Below are positions 42,812 to 51,212 of a DNA stretch of 51,243 bases, piece by piece. The DNA comes from Pseudomonadota bacterium (GTDB lineage: Bacteria > Pseudomonadota > Gammaproteobacteria > Steroidobacterales > Steroidobacteraceae): contig JAEYUC010000050.1 in assembly GCA_023433705.1 (NCBI GenBank), forward strand, positions 1-51,243, in the 5' to 3' direction. The notes below the pieces were generated by a model. It was not told the origin of the DNA. It searched no databases and saw only the letters and a program-made list of their open reading frames with translations. Every line of letters begins with the position of its first letter. Position 1 is the first letter of the stretch. A program made the translations under genes and the position numbers.

Positions 42812-42827
42812 GTCCTCGGGAGGGGAC
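42812..42827 (+). promoter_or_regulatory. Hairpin masking the dnaJ ribosome-binding site
   Basis: GTCCTC (42812-42817) pairs with GGGGAC (42822-42827), one U-G pair, closed by the loop GGGA, a GNRA tetraloop. The Shine-Dalgarno stretch GGAGGGGA (42819-42826) is the loop and 3' arm, 9-12 nt before the dnaJ ATG, so the fold would hide it. It could lower dnaJ translation at normal temperature. Confidence 0.45.
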
Positions 42828-42835
42828 GACGCCTC

Positions 42836-43978
42836 ATGTCGAAATCAGACTATTACAAGGTGCTCGATCTGCCGCGCACCGCGACCGAGGCTGAAGTCAA
42901 GAAAGCCTATCGTCGGCTTGCCATGAAATATCACCCGGACCGCAATCCGGGTGACAAGGATGCCGAAGAGAAATTCAAGGAAGCCAAGGAGGCTTACGAA
43001 GTTCTCTCCGATGCCGACAAGCGCGCGATCTACGATCAGCACGGCCACGCGGGCATCGACGCGTCGCGCCAGGGTGGCGGCCGCGGTGGATTCCACGGCG
43101 CCGACGCCTTCGGCGAGATGTTCGGCGAAATGTTCGGCGACATCTTCGGCGGTGGTCGCCGCGGCGGCGGCCGCTCGCAGGTCTTCCGCGGGGCGGATCT
43201 CAAGTACGAGCTCGAGATCGATTTGTCCCAGGCCGTGTTCGGTCACTCGGTCGAGATCGACGTCGCCAAGCTCACCGAGTGCGACACCTGCGGCGGCAGT
43301 GGTGCGGCGAAGGGCCACAAGCCCGTCACTTGCGAAACCTGCAACGGCGTCGGCCAGGTGCGCATCTCGCAGGGCTTCTTCCAGCTTCAGCAGCCATGCC
43401 CCAAATGCCGCGGCGCCGGCACCATCATCAAGAATCCCTGCGACAGCTGCCTCGGTCAGGGGCGCGTGCGCCGGAGCAAACGTCTCGCGGTGAAGATTCC
43501 CGCGGGCGTCGACACGGGCGATCGCATTCGCCTGTCGGGCGAGGGTGAGTCGGGGCGCAACGGCGGACCTCCGGGCGACCTGTACGTCGAAGTCCACGTG
43601 CGCGAGCACGAAATCTTCGAGCGCGACGGCGAACATCTGTCATGCGAGGTGCCGGTGAGTTTCGCGAGCGCCGTGCTGGGCGGCGCCGTCGACGTGCCGA
43701 CACTCGATGGTCACGTTTCTCTCAAGATTCCGGCCGAGACGCAGTCGGGGCGTGTCTTCCGGCTGCGCGACAAGGGCGTGAAGCCTGTGCGCGGCGGCGC
43801 GCGAGGCGACCTGTTCTGCCGCGTCGTGGTCGAGACTCCGGTGAATCTGAACGCCGAACAACGCGAGTTGCTGCGCAAGTTCGACGAATCGCTCAGGAAG
43901 GATGCTCACAAACACGCGCCGCGCGGCGAGAGCTTCCTTGCGGGCGTCAAACGTTTCTTCTCGAGCGAGCCTACCTGA
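42836..43978 (+). CDS. dnaJ: DnaJ (Hsp40) co-chaperone
   Basis: 380 aa. J-domain at 1-70 (SDYYKVLDLPRTATEAEVKK, HPDRNPGDKDAEEKF with the HPD motif), Gly/Phe region at 70-120 (GEMFGEMFGDIFGGG), four C-x-x-C-x-G-x-G zinc repeats at about 145-210 (CDTCGGSG, CETCNGVG, CPKCRGAG, CDSCLGQG), then the C-terminal substrate domains. It overlaps by 8 nt the convergent gene at 43971. Confidence 0.98.
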   Translation: MSKSDYYKVLDLPRTATEAEVKKAYRRLAMKYHPDRNPGDKDAEEKFKEAKEAYEVLSDADKRAIYDQHGHAGIDASRQGGGRGGFHGADAFGEMFGEMFGDIFGGGRRGGGRSQVFRGADLKYELEIDLSQAVFGHSVEIDVAKLTECDTCGGSGAAKGHKPVTCETCNGVGQVRISQGFFQLQQPCPKCRGAGTIIKNPCDSCLGQGRVRRSKRLAVKIPAGVDTGDRIRLSGEGESGRNGGPPGDLYVEVHVREHEIFERDGEHLSCEVPVSFASAVLGGAVDVPTLDGHVSLKIPAETQSGRVFRLRDKGVKPVRGGARGDLFCRVVVETPVNLNAEQRELLRKFDESLRKDAHKHAPRGESFLAGVKRFFSSEPT

Positions 43979-44375
43979 CGCGAGTCACGACGGGCCGTTC
44001 GTCGTCCAGGGCCTCCACGAACTCGAACGGGTCCGATGAGGCGACCGTATTCCAGTCGCCGGTTTGCGCCGCATGACGCGGCGCGGTCGACGCCACGACA
44101 CGCTCGTCGAGGTGGGCCAGGTACCTGGAGGAGCGACGCTCCCGCAGCGCGGCCGATTCCGGTAACGCGTCGTCCAGCGTGACCACCACTGCGGGCCTCG
44201 CGACGTATGTCGTGCCCACGTCCGCCAACGCTCTCCTGAGCAGTGCTTCGGCCGCCGACGGGCTGTCGCCGGAAGCAGAATGGTCACCGCCGATGCCGCG
44301 TCCTGTCAGAGTGGTGTTGGCAAACAGAAGGCAGATACTGATCAGCACGACGAACCAGTTGATTGGACGCCCCAT
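43971..44375 (-). CDS. Secreted or periplasmic protein of unknown function
   Basis: 134 aa from ATG 44375, preceded by GGAGGGAG at 7 nt. An N-terminal hydrophobic segment (INWFVVLISICLLFANTTLT) looks like a signal peptide or anchor. The rest is polar with few landmarks (SPSAAEALLRRALADVG; AVVVTLDDALPESAALRERR) and no cysteines except in the signal. The frame is open to 44543, but that part lies in the divergent regulatory region. I do not recognise the family. Divergent from mipA. Confidence 0.6.
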   Translation of the reverse strand: MGRPINWFVVLISICLLFANTTLTGRGIGGDHSASGDSPSAAEALLRRALADVGTTYVARPAVVVTLDDALPESAALRERRSSRYLAHLDERVVASTAPRHAAQTGDWNTVASSDPFEFVEALDDERPVVTRVR

Positions 44376-44491
44376 GAAATACTCCCTCCATCGATTTTCA
44401 CCCGACAGTCTCCGGGGCGGAGCGCCGGGCGTCTGTCGCGACATTGAGGAAAATCGTGAGTATCTGTATCGGGCGTACGGGTTCGTGCCGC

Positions 44492-44505
44492 TACACTTTC
44501 TTACA
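44492..44505 (+). promoter_or_regulatory. RstA-box-like site upstream of mipA
   Basis: TACACTTTCTTACA matches the E. coli RstA box TACATNTNGTTACA at 10 of the 12 defined positions, as two TACA half sites. It is 22 nt before the ATG at 44527, and its first six bases, TACACT, could double as the -10 element. The operon encodes an RstA-like regulator. Confidence 0.5.
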
Positions 44506-44526
44506 AACTCCACCCGCCATTGAGCG

Positions 44527-45483
44527 ATGCTTCGTTCAGCCATGTGGGCGCTCGACTACAGCCACGGAAAATTGTTGAAAATCGCGATCTTGTGCGCCGT
44601 CAGCACACTCGCGTACGGGCAGGCTGACGAGACTGAAACTGCGGCCACGGAGTCGGCGCCCGCGGCGACGAATTCGACCGCGCCGGTGATCGAGGCGCCC
44701 ACCGAAAGACGCTGGCGGCTCGGTGTCGCGCTCGGCTACGGAGTCCGCTCCAATCCGCTGATCCAGTCCGACGACATCCCGGTGATCGTCGACCTCGATT
44801 TCGGCTGGTTCGGCAAGCGCTGGTTCATCGACAACGGCGACCTGGGTTTCACGCTGGTCGACAACGCGCGTTCGACCACGAGCATCGTGGCTCGGCTCAA
44901 CAGCGACCGGGTCTTCTTCGGCAAGACGAATACGCGCTACGTGAATTTCACCTATGCGGGTCGCGGTGAGACGCTCGCGTTCTCGCCGCCGACCGATCCC
45001 ACGGTGCCGGGCGCCATCGACATACAGCCGGTCGAAGTGGAGCCCCCGGAGCGCGACTACGCCATCGAAGTCGGCCTCGAAACGCTGATCGACGGCGAAT
45101 GGGGGACCGCTACGCTGCGCGCGTTCCACGACGTCAGCGGCACACACGACGGATACGAGTTGTCCGCGGATTTCTCGAAACGCTGGACGTCCGGCCGCTA
45201 CTCGTTCGCGCCGATGCTGGGCGTTTCGTACAAGAGCTCCAATCTCAACGATTACTACTGGGGCGTGAATCCGGACGAATCCAACATCGCGTTGCCGCCG
45301 TACCGCGCGGGCGCCGGCTTCGCGTTCCAGGGCGGGCTGCTTGCTAACTACTACATCACGCGCAACCTGCGCCTGGCCGTCTCGCTCAACTACGAGAGGC
45401 TGCCCGACGATGTTGCCGAAAGCCCGCTCGCCGAGGACGATTACGTGTTGGGCTACTTCTCCGGACTCGCCTGGACTTTCTGA
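44527..45483 (+). CDS. MipA/OmpV-family outer-membrane protein
   Basis: 318 aa. A signal peptide is present but the start is uncertain: LLKIAILCAVSTLAYGQA is the hydrophobic part, so a later TTG near 44572 could also begin the protein. The mature part is a beta-barrel typical of MipA/OmpV: LGVALGYGVRSNPL, DIPVIVDLDFGWFGKRWFID (cited in full) and a C-terminal Phe (GLAWTF). MipA was described as a scaffold for murein hydrolases and OmpV as an outer-membrane protein; the role here is not known. The next genes are DUF3019 and a two-component system. Confidence 0.82.
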   Translation: MLRSAMWALDYSHGKLLKIAILCAVSTLAYGQADETETAATESAPAATNSTAPVIEAPTERRWRLGVALGYGVRSNPLIQSDDIPVIVDLDFGWFGKRWFIDNGDLGFTLVDNARSTTSIVARLNSDRVFFGKTNTRYVNFTYAGRGETLAFSPPTDPTVPGAIDIQPVEVEPPERDYAIEVGLETLIDGEWGTATLRAFHDVSGTHDGYELSADFSKRWTSGRYSFAPMLGVSYKSSNLNDYYWGVNPDESNIALPPYRAGAGFAFQGGLLANYYITRNLRLAVSLNYERLPDDVAESPLAEDDYVLGYFSGLAWTF

Positions 45484-45501
45484 ACCCGGACTTTCTGTAC
45501 G

Positions 45502-45906
45502 ATGCGAAACCTTGCGTACCTGATCATCGCCAGCTGTCTCGCCGGGATCCCGCCCGCCACCGCCGCCGACTCGCCGGCGGTGCGCCTGATCGTCAAGCCG
45601 CTGCTGTGTGTGACCGATCGCGACGCACCCGTCTGCACGATGACGTTCAACATTCGCTGGAAGGGCGAAACGCCCGCCGACTACTGTCTCAACGACAGCG
45701 CGCTGACCGCGCCGATGCGCTGCTGGGCGAGAGCGCTGTCGGGCAGCCATTCCCAGCGCCGCGAGGTGAGCGAGGCCTTCGCGTACTGGCTCGGTGTGCC
45801 GGGCAGCGCCGAGCGGGTGGCGGAGGTCAAGATCGAAGTGCTGCGCCTCGACTCGGCCGACCGGCGGCGCGAGCGGCGCACGCGGCATGTGTGGGACGTC
45901 CTGTGA
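45502..45906 (+). CDS. DUF3019 protein, secreted
   Basis: 134 aa with signal peptide (LAYLIIASCLAGIPPATA). Conserved pieces of DUF3019 are LIVKPLLCVTDRDAPVCTM, with two Cys, FNIRWKG and YCLND near residue 62. Two to four Cys may form disulfides in the periplasm. The function of the family is not established, but it is usually found with MipA and RstAB-like genes. Its stop overlaps the response-regulator start. Confidence 0.8.
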   Translation: MRNLAYLIIASCLAGIPPATAADSPAVRLIVKPLLCVTDRDAPVCTMTFNIRWKGETPADYCLNDSALTAPMRCWARALSGSHSQRREVSEAFAYWLGVPGSAERVAEVKIEVLRLDSADRRRERRTRHVWDVL

Positions 45907-46622
45907 ACGCCTCGAACGTCGACATCCTGCTCGTCGAAGACGATGCGCGCCTCGCCGAGCTGACGGCGACCTACCTCGGACAGAACGGGTTGCGCGTGTG
46001 CGTCGAGGGCCGCGGCGATCGCGCGCTGCACAGATTCGCGCAGGAGCGTCCGCGCCTGGTGCTTCTCGACCTGTTGCTGCCAGGCCTGGATGGCCTGTCG
46101 ATCTGCCGCGAGATGCGCCGCACCCACGACGTGCCGATCCTGATCCTGACCGCGAAGGACACCGAGTTCGATCACGTGATCGGTCTCGAATCCGGCGCGG
46201 ACGACTACGTGATGAAACCGGTCGAGCCCATGGTGTTGCTGGCGCGCGTACGAGCGCTGCTGCGCCGTGCCGAGCGCGGCGGGACGATGAACGAACGCCG
46301 CCCCGACCTGCAGCTCGGCGGTCTGCGCATCAGCGAGGCATCCCGCGAAGTGTGGCTGCAGGGCAGGCCCATACCGCTCACCACGCAGGAATTCGAGTTG
46401 CTCAGTCTGCTGGCGCGGCGCGCCGGCGAACTCGTCAGCCGCGACGAGGTATTCCGCAACATCCGCGGAATCGACTACGACGGCCTCGACCGTTCGATCG
46501 ACGGCCGCGTATCCAAGCTTCGCCGCAAGCTCGGCGACGATGCCGCCGCGCCGACCCGCATCAAGACCGTCTGGGGCAAGGGCTATCTACTCGTGCCCGA
46601 CGCCTGGGAAGCTCCAACTTGA
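45903..46622 (+). CDS. OmpR/RstA-type response regulator
   Basis: 239 aa from GTG 45903 (GTGA overlap). Receiver domain: acidic pair VEDDARL near residue 12, phospho-Asp in LLDLLLPGLDG near 55, Thr in LTAKD near 83, Lys in VMKPVEP near 104. DNA-binding domain from 140: LTTQEFELLSLLARRAGELV and DRSIDGRVSKLRRKLGD, and the winged KTVWGKGYLL. Likely controls mipA. Confidence 0.95.
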   Translation: MNASNVDILLVEDDARLAELTATYLGQNGLRVCVEGRGDRALHRFAQERPRLVLLDLLLPGLDGLSICREMRRTHDVPILILTAKDTEFDHVIGLESGADDYVMKPVEPMVLLARVRALLRRAERGGTMNERRPDLQLGGLRISEASREVWLQGRPIPLTTQEFELLSLLARRAGELVSRDEVFRNIRGIDYDGLDRSIDGRVSKLRRKLGDDAAAPTRIKTVWGKGYLLVPDAWEAPT

Positions 46623-47902
46623 AGAAATGGCTCGCGGCCGGCGAGCGTGGGCTCTTCATCCGCTCCTACGTCATCCTGGCGGGTGGGTTGCTGCTGGTCG
46701 CCATCCTGCTCGACCTCGGCTTTGGCGCGTTGCAGGCCCGGCAGGTGCGCGCGGCCGATCCATGGCTCGTATCGACGTTGCGACTCATGGAGAACGATCT
46801 TGCGCGGGCGCCCGCCGAGTCACGCCAGGAACTCGCCGCGGAGCTCGGCGACAACCTCGGACTCGAGGTCGTACTGCTCGACGCAGGCGACATTTCCAGC
46901 GCGACGCCGCTGGGCGACGCTCCGCTCGAATTACGCGACGACTCGGGCCGGGTCTACTACCTGTGGCGCTCCGATGCGCTCGCGGGCGCCATTCGTCTCG
47001 GTCCTTTTGAACCTCCGTCCGAAGGATGGCTGTCGCTGCTGCCGGTCCTGTTCTACGCGTCGATCCTGCTGCTGGTCGGATTGTGGCTGCGCCCGCTGCT
47101 CAATGACCTGCGGACGCTCACGGAGGCTTCTCAGAAATTTGCCTCCGACTACCGCGAGCCGCTCGATTCGGCCCACCGGACCACGCAGCTCAAGAGCCTC
47201 GCGCGCAATCTCGACGAGATGTCCGCGCGCGTCAGTCAACTCATCCAGAGCCAGAAGGAAATGACCGCGGCGCTGTCGCACGAGATGCGTACGCCGCTGG
47301 CGCGCGTGCGATTCGCGGTCGCGGTGCTCGAAGGCGAGGTCGACGAGCGCCTGCACCTGCAGCTGCGGGCGGTGAGCAACGACGTGCAGCAGATCGACGA
47401 TCTCATCTCGGACATGCTCGACTACGCGCGGCTCGACCATCCAGGGTTGCGCATGGACTGCAAGTCCGTGCCCGTCGGCCCGTGGCTCGAGCAGGTGCTG
47501 GCGGCGTGCCCGCCGCACGATCGCACGGTCACGACATTGCGACGCGAGGGTCTCGAGACCCTGTGGATGGAGCCGCGCCTGATGGAGCTCGCGCTCAGCA
47601 ATCTGCTCGCGAACGCGCTGCGTTACGCGCGACGCAAGGTCAACATCGAGATGGCCTGCGAGAAGGGCAACTGCCTGCTGGTCGTCGAGGACGATGGGGA
47701 AGGGATCCCCGAGGCGCACCGGTCTTCCGTGTTCCATGCATTCACGCGGCTCGATACCAGCCGCAATCGCGAGACCGGGGGCTTCGGACTCGGCCTCGCG
47801 ATCGTAGCGAGGATCGCGTCGTTGCATCGCGGTCGCGTGACCGTCGGCGCCAGTGCCAGCCTGGGCGGCGCGCGGTTCGCGCTCGAGTGGCCGGCGGGCT
47901 GA
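46619..47902 (+). CDS. RstB-type sensor histidine kinase
   Basis: 427 aa from TTG 46619 (TTGA overlap). Two membrane segments (SYVILAGGLLLVAILLDLGFG, split, and LLPVLFYASILLLVGLW near 145) bracket a periplasmic sensor of about 100 residues. HAMP follows, then the H-box SHEMRTPLARVR near residue 222, N-box NLLANALRYA near 325, D-box VEDDGEGIPE and GGFGLGLAIV. The last 280 nt are overlapped by the PAP2 gene on the other strand. Confidence 0.94.
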   Translation: MKKWLAAGERGLFIRSYVILAGGLLLVAILLDLGFGALQARQVRAADPWLVSTLRLMENDLARAPAESRQELAAELGDNLGLEVVLLDAGDISSATPLGDAPLELRDDSGRVYYLWRSDALAGAIRLGPFEPPSEGWLSLLPVLFYASILLLVGLWLRPLLNDLRTLTEASQKFASDYREPLDSAHRTTQLKSLARNLDEMSARVSQLIQSQKEMTAALSHEMRTPLARVRFAVAVLEGEVDERLHLQLRAVSNDVQQIDDLISDMLDYARLDHPGLRMDCKSVPVGPWLEQVLAACPPHDRTVTTLRREGLETLWMEPRLMELALSNLLANALRYARRKVNIEMACEKGNCLLVVEDDGEGIPEAHRSSVFHAFTRLDTSRNRETGGFGLGLAIVARIASLHRGRVTVGASASLGGARFALEWPAG

Positions 47903-48630
47903 ACATTTCCGAGCGCTTCGCGCAACTCGGCGCGCGCGTCGGCGGCCGCTGCCTGATATCCGGGCGAGTCGAGCAGGTGGGCGACGAGCCAGCTTGCGCC
48001 CAGGCGACCCGCCTCGAGATCGCTGAGGAAGTGCACGCCGCATACCATGCGCGCCCGCGCGAAGGCGTCCGCCCGCTCGATCAGGGCTGCGTGGCGCTCG
48101 GGGACCATTTCCGCCAATAGATAGGCTACGGCGTAGCCGTACGTCGCATGGCCGCTCGGATAGGACCGGTCGCCCGCGACATCGCCGATGCAGGGCTGGA
48201 GCGCCGGTTCGACCACGTAGGGCCGGTTGCGCGCGAATTTCTTCTTGGGCGCGCGGACGTAGCGGCTGACGTCGTCTTCCACGTCTTCCATGAGCGAACG
48301 CAGCTTCGGGAGTCGCGGCGGGTTCCGCGGGTCGAGACCCAGAGCTTCGTAGAAGCGATCCACGTCCTTGCGCCGATCGTCGCGCGAGGCCTCGACGTCG
48401 GCCGCGGTGCGCGAACGCTGCAGTGCGAGCAGTTCGTCGAGCTCGCGCCGTTCCTCACGCGATCCGCGCGCCGGCGGCGGCGGGAATATCGCCACGAACT
48501 CGCTCGCGTCCGCGGGCAGGAAACGGGGCGGCTCGTATTCGATCGCGACCCACGCACCTGCCGCCAGGGCGAGAAATGCCGCGCCGAGCATCCAGGCGCG
48601 GGCGGGATTTCGAAGCCTGGACGCGAGCAT
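47623..48630 (-). CDS. PAP2/class A acid phosphatase-like protein with antisense extension
   Basis: A periplasmic-type phosphatase. N-terminal hydrophobic segment WMLGAAFLALAAGAWVAI, then the three PAP2 motifs: KKKFARNRPYV near residue 130, SYPSGHATYGY near 155, and ARMVCGVHFLSDLEAGR near 205. After about residue 240 the frame continues without a stop to 47623, over the end of the sensor kinase, giving 335 aa; this tail (APPRLALAPTVTRPR...) looks like antisense sequence. ATG 48630 is 1 nt beyond the glpK stop. Possible link to glycerol phosphate metabolism. Confidence 0.8.
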   Translation of the reverse strand: MLASRLRNPARAWMLGAAFLALAAGAWVAIEYEPPRFLPADASEFVAIFPPPPARGSREERRELDELLALQRSRTAADVEASRDDRRKDVDRFYEALGLDPRNPPRLPKLRSLMEDVEDDVSRYVRAPKKKFARNRPYVVEPALQPCIGDVAGDRSYPSGHATYGYAVAYLLAEMVPERHAALIERADAFARARMVCGVHFLSDLEAGRLGASWLVAHLLDSPGYQAAAADARAELREALGNVQPAGHSSANRAPPRLALAPTVTRPRCNDAILATIARPSPKPPVSRLRLVSSRVNAWNTEDRCASGIPSPSSSTTSRQLPFSQAISMLTLRRA

Positions 48631-48631
48631 T

Positions 48632-50137
48632 TCAGTCCTCCGCCCAGCGCCGCGATCTGTCCACCGCCTGTTGCCAACGCGCGCGCCGCGCCGCGGATTC
48701 CTCGCGCGACATGCGCGGCTCGAAGCGCCGCTCGAGCGACCAGAGCGCGGATACCTCGCTTTCGTCGCTCCAGATGCCCGCGCCCAGGCCGGCGAGCGCC
48801 GCGGCGCCGAAGGCCGTGACCTCGGTATTGGCGGGACGCAGCACCGGCACTCCCAGCAGATCGGCCTGGAACTGCATGAGCAGATCGTTGCGCGCGGCGC
48901 CCCCATCCACCCGCAGCTCGCTCAGGCCCTGGCCGCAATCCCGCTGCATGGCTTCGATCAGGTCCGCTGTCTGGAACGCGATGCTCTCGATCGCGGCGCG
49001 CGCGATGTGCGCGCGGGTGGAGCCGCGGGTCAGTCCCACGATCGTGCCGCGCGCCGCGGCATCCCATTGCGGCGCGCCGAGCCCGGCGAACGCCGGCACG
49101 AGATGGACGTCGCCCGTGTCGGGGACGCTGAGCGCCAGCGCCTCGACGTCGGCGGAGCTTTCGATGATGCCGAGACCGTCGCGCAGCCACTGGATCGTCG
49201 CGCCGCCCATGAAAACACCGCCTTCGAGCGCGAAGATCGATCTGCCGGCGCGCCGGCTGGCCACGGTCGAGAGCAGCCGATGCGTGGAGCGACGCGGCTG
49301 CGCGCCGACGTTCATGAGTGCGAAACAGCCGGTGCCGTACGTGTTCTTGGCCATGCCGGGCGTGAAGCATCCCTGCCCGAAGAGGGCAGCCTGCTGATCG
49401 CCGGCGATGCCCGTCACGGGTAGTTTGACGTCTTCCAGTTCGACCTCGATCGCCGTGGCGCGGTCGAGGCAGGAGTCGACGATGCGTGGCAGGCAGGCGC
49501 GCGGGATGCGCAGCAGGTCGAGTAATCGATCGTCCCAGTCGCCCGTCTGCAGGTTGAAGAGCAACGTTCGGCTCGCGTTGGTCGCATCGGTGACGTGATG
49601 GCGGTGCCCGCTGAGCTTGAAGATCAGCCAGCTGTCGATGGTGCCGAAGGCAAGCTCGCCGGCCTCCGCGCGCGTGCGTGCGCCCGGCGTGTCATCCAGC
49701 AGCCACGCGAGCTTGGTGGCCGAAAAGTACGGATCGAACAGCAACCCGGTGCGCGCCGATATTTCCTCCTCGAGGCCGGCCGCACGCAGCGCCTGACACG
49801 CCTCCGCGGTGCGCCGGTCCTGCCACACGATGGCGCGACCCACGGGCTCACCGGTCGCGCGATCCCATAACACGGTCGTTTCGCGCTGATTCGTGATGCC
49901 GACTGCGACCACGTCGCGTGGCGACGCCCGCGCCGCGCGCAGCGCCTCAACGATAGTCGCGAGCTGCGTGGACCAGATTTCCCCGGCGTCGTGTTCCACC
50001 CAGCCCGGGCGCGGAAAGTGTTGCGTGAACTCGCGCTGCGCCAGCGCGACGATGCGGCCGGTCGCGTCGAACAGCAGCGTCCGCGAACTGGTCGTGCCCT
50101 GGTCGAGCGCGAGCACGTAGCGTGCGGGAGCGCTCAC
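48632..50137 (-). CDS. glpK: Glycerol kinase
   Basis: 501 aa FGGY-family kinase that forms glycerol 3-phosphate. Landmarks: LALDQGTTSSRTLLFD at the start, GITNQRETTVLWDR near 80, GTIDSWLIFKLSG near 160, FGQGCFTPGMAKNTYGTGCF near 250 (20 residues), and the FGGY signature region GGAARNDLLMQFQADLLGVP (20 residues) near 410. Followed by the PAP2 gene; no glpF or glpD in the window. Confidence 0.96.
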   Translation of the reverse strand: MSAPARYVLALDQGTTSSRTLLFDATGRIVALAQREFTQHFPRPGWVEHDAGEIWSTQLATIVEALRAARASPRDVVAVGITNQRETTVLWDRATGEPVGRAIVWQDRRTAEACQALRAAGLEEEISARTGLLFDPYFSATKLAWLLDDTPGARTRAEAGELAFGTIDSWLIFKLSGHRHHVTDATNASRTLLFNLQTGDWDDRLLDLLRIPRACLPRIVDSCLDRATAIEVELEDVKLPVTGIAGDQQAALFGQGCFTPGMAKNTYGTGCFALMNVGAQPRRSTHRLLSTVASRRAGRSIFALEGGVFMGGATIQWLRDGLGIIESSADVEALALSVPDTGDVHLVPAFAGLGAPQWDAAARGTIVGLTRGSTRAHIARAAIESIAFQTADLIEAMQRDCGQGLSELRVDGGAARNDLLMQFQADLLGVPVLRPANTEVTAFGAAALAGLGAGIWSDESEVSALWSLERRFEPRMSREESAARRARWQQAVDRSRRWAED

Positions 50138-50149
50138 GGCATGTTTTCC

Positions 50150-51142
50150 TCAGGCGGGTAGTCCGCGCGGCTTCAAGCCCGCGGCCCGGTAGATGGCGTC
50201 GATGGCACGCATGTTGTTCAACGCATCCTCGCCGCCGGTGATCGGCCTGGCGCGCCCGGCGATCACGTCGAGCACGTGCCTGAGCTGGTGATGAAAAGTC
50301 GTTTCGCCGCCCGAGACGATCTGCGGCAGGGGAGCATCCGGCGCCTCGATCGACAGCGTCGCGCCGGAGTGCGGCGTTACGGGGTTGTCGAATTCGAGCA
50401 TGCCGGCGTCGCCGTGCACACGCAGCCGGCGGAACAACTTGCCGTCGGAGGGCTGCATGGAACATGCGAGGGTCGCGGTGGGTCCGCTCGGGAACGCCAG
50501 CTCCGCGCTGGCCTGGGCGTCCACTCCCGGCGTGGTGCAACGCATGCTTGCCTTGACCACCTCGGGCTCGTCGCCCACCACCGTGCGGATCCAGTGCAGG
50601 CAATAACAGCCGAGGTCCATGAGCGCGCCGCCGCCGAGCTTCTCGATGTAGCGCAGCTCGCCGGGCGTGTCCGGCAGATCGGCGTTGAACTCCGCGTCGA
50701 CGTGTTTGACGCGGCCGATCGCGCCCGCGCGCAGTTGCGAGAGCGCCTGCAGCATCAGGGGATGGAAGCGGTAGTGAAATCCTTCGATGAGATGGCGTCC
50801 CGACGCCTTCGCGGCCGCGACCATCCGCGCGGCATCCTCCGCATTGTTGGCGAAGGGTTTCTCGACGAGCACGTGTTTGCCATTCGCGAGCGCCGCCGTG
50901 CACCACTGCAGGTGCGCGGAGGGCGGCAAGGCCACGTACACGAGGTCGATGTCGTCGCGCGCGATGAGCTCGGCATAACTACCGAATGCGAGCGGCAGCG
51001 AATGCTGGGCGGCGAAGTCCCGCGCGCGCTCCGGGTTGCTCGCGGCCACCGCGATCACCTCGGTGCCGAGCAGGTCGTTGGCGGGGGTGATGATGCCGCG
51101 CGGCGCAATGCGCGCCGCGCCGAGGATGCCGATGCGTATCAT
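50150..51142 (-). CDS. Gfo/Idh/MocA-family oxidoreductase (dehydrogenase)
   Basis: 330 aa from ATG 51142 (IRIGILGAARIAPRGIITPA). GGAARIAP is the Rossmann loop; EKPFANNAEDA near residue 95 holds the catalytic Lys; GFHYRFHPLML near 125 is typical of the dihydrodiol/xylose-dehydrogenase-like group; GGGALMDLGCYCLHWIR near 180 holds the conserved DxxxxxxxH-like pair. Substrate unknown. The longer upstream frame is open to 51241 but overlaps the divergent start. It precedes glpK by 12 nt, so may be in the same run. Confidence 0.85.
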   Translation of the reverse strand: MIRIGILGAARIAPRGIITPANDLLGTEVIAVAASNPERARDFAAQHSLPLAFGSYAELIARDDIDLVYVALPPSAHLQWCTAALANGKHVLVEKPFANNAEDAARMVAAAKASGRHLIEGFHYRFHPLMLQALSQLRAGAIGRVKHVDAEFNADLPDTPGELRYIEKLGGGALMDLGCYCLHWIRTVVGDEPEVVKASMRCTTPGVDAQASAELAFPSGPTATLACSMQPSDGKLFRRLRVHGDAGMLEFDNPVTPHSGATLSIEAPDAPLPQIVSGGETTFHHQLRHVLDVIAGRARPITGGEDALNNMRAIDAIYRAAGLKPRGLPA

Positions 51143-51212
51143 GGGGCGGCAGTCTCGCACGACTGCCGATGCTGCGGCACACTGTCGCCTCGGAATTGAG
51201 AAGGGAGACAAC

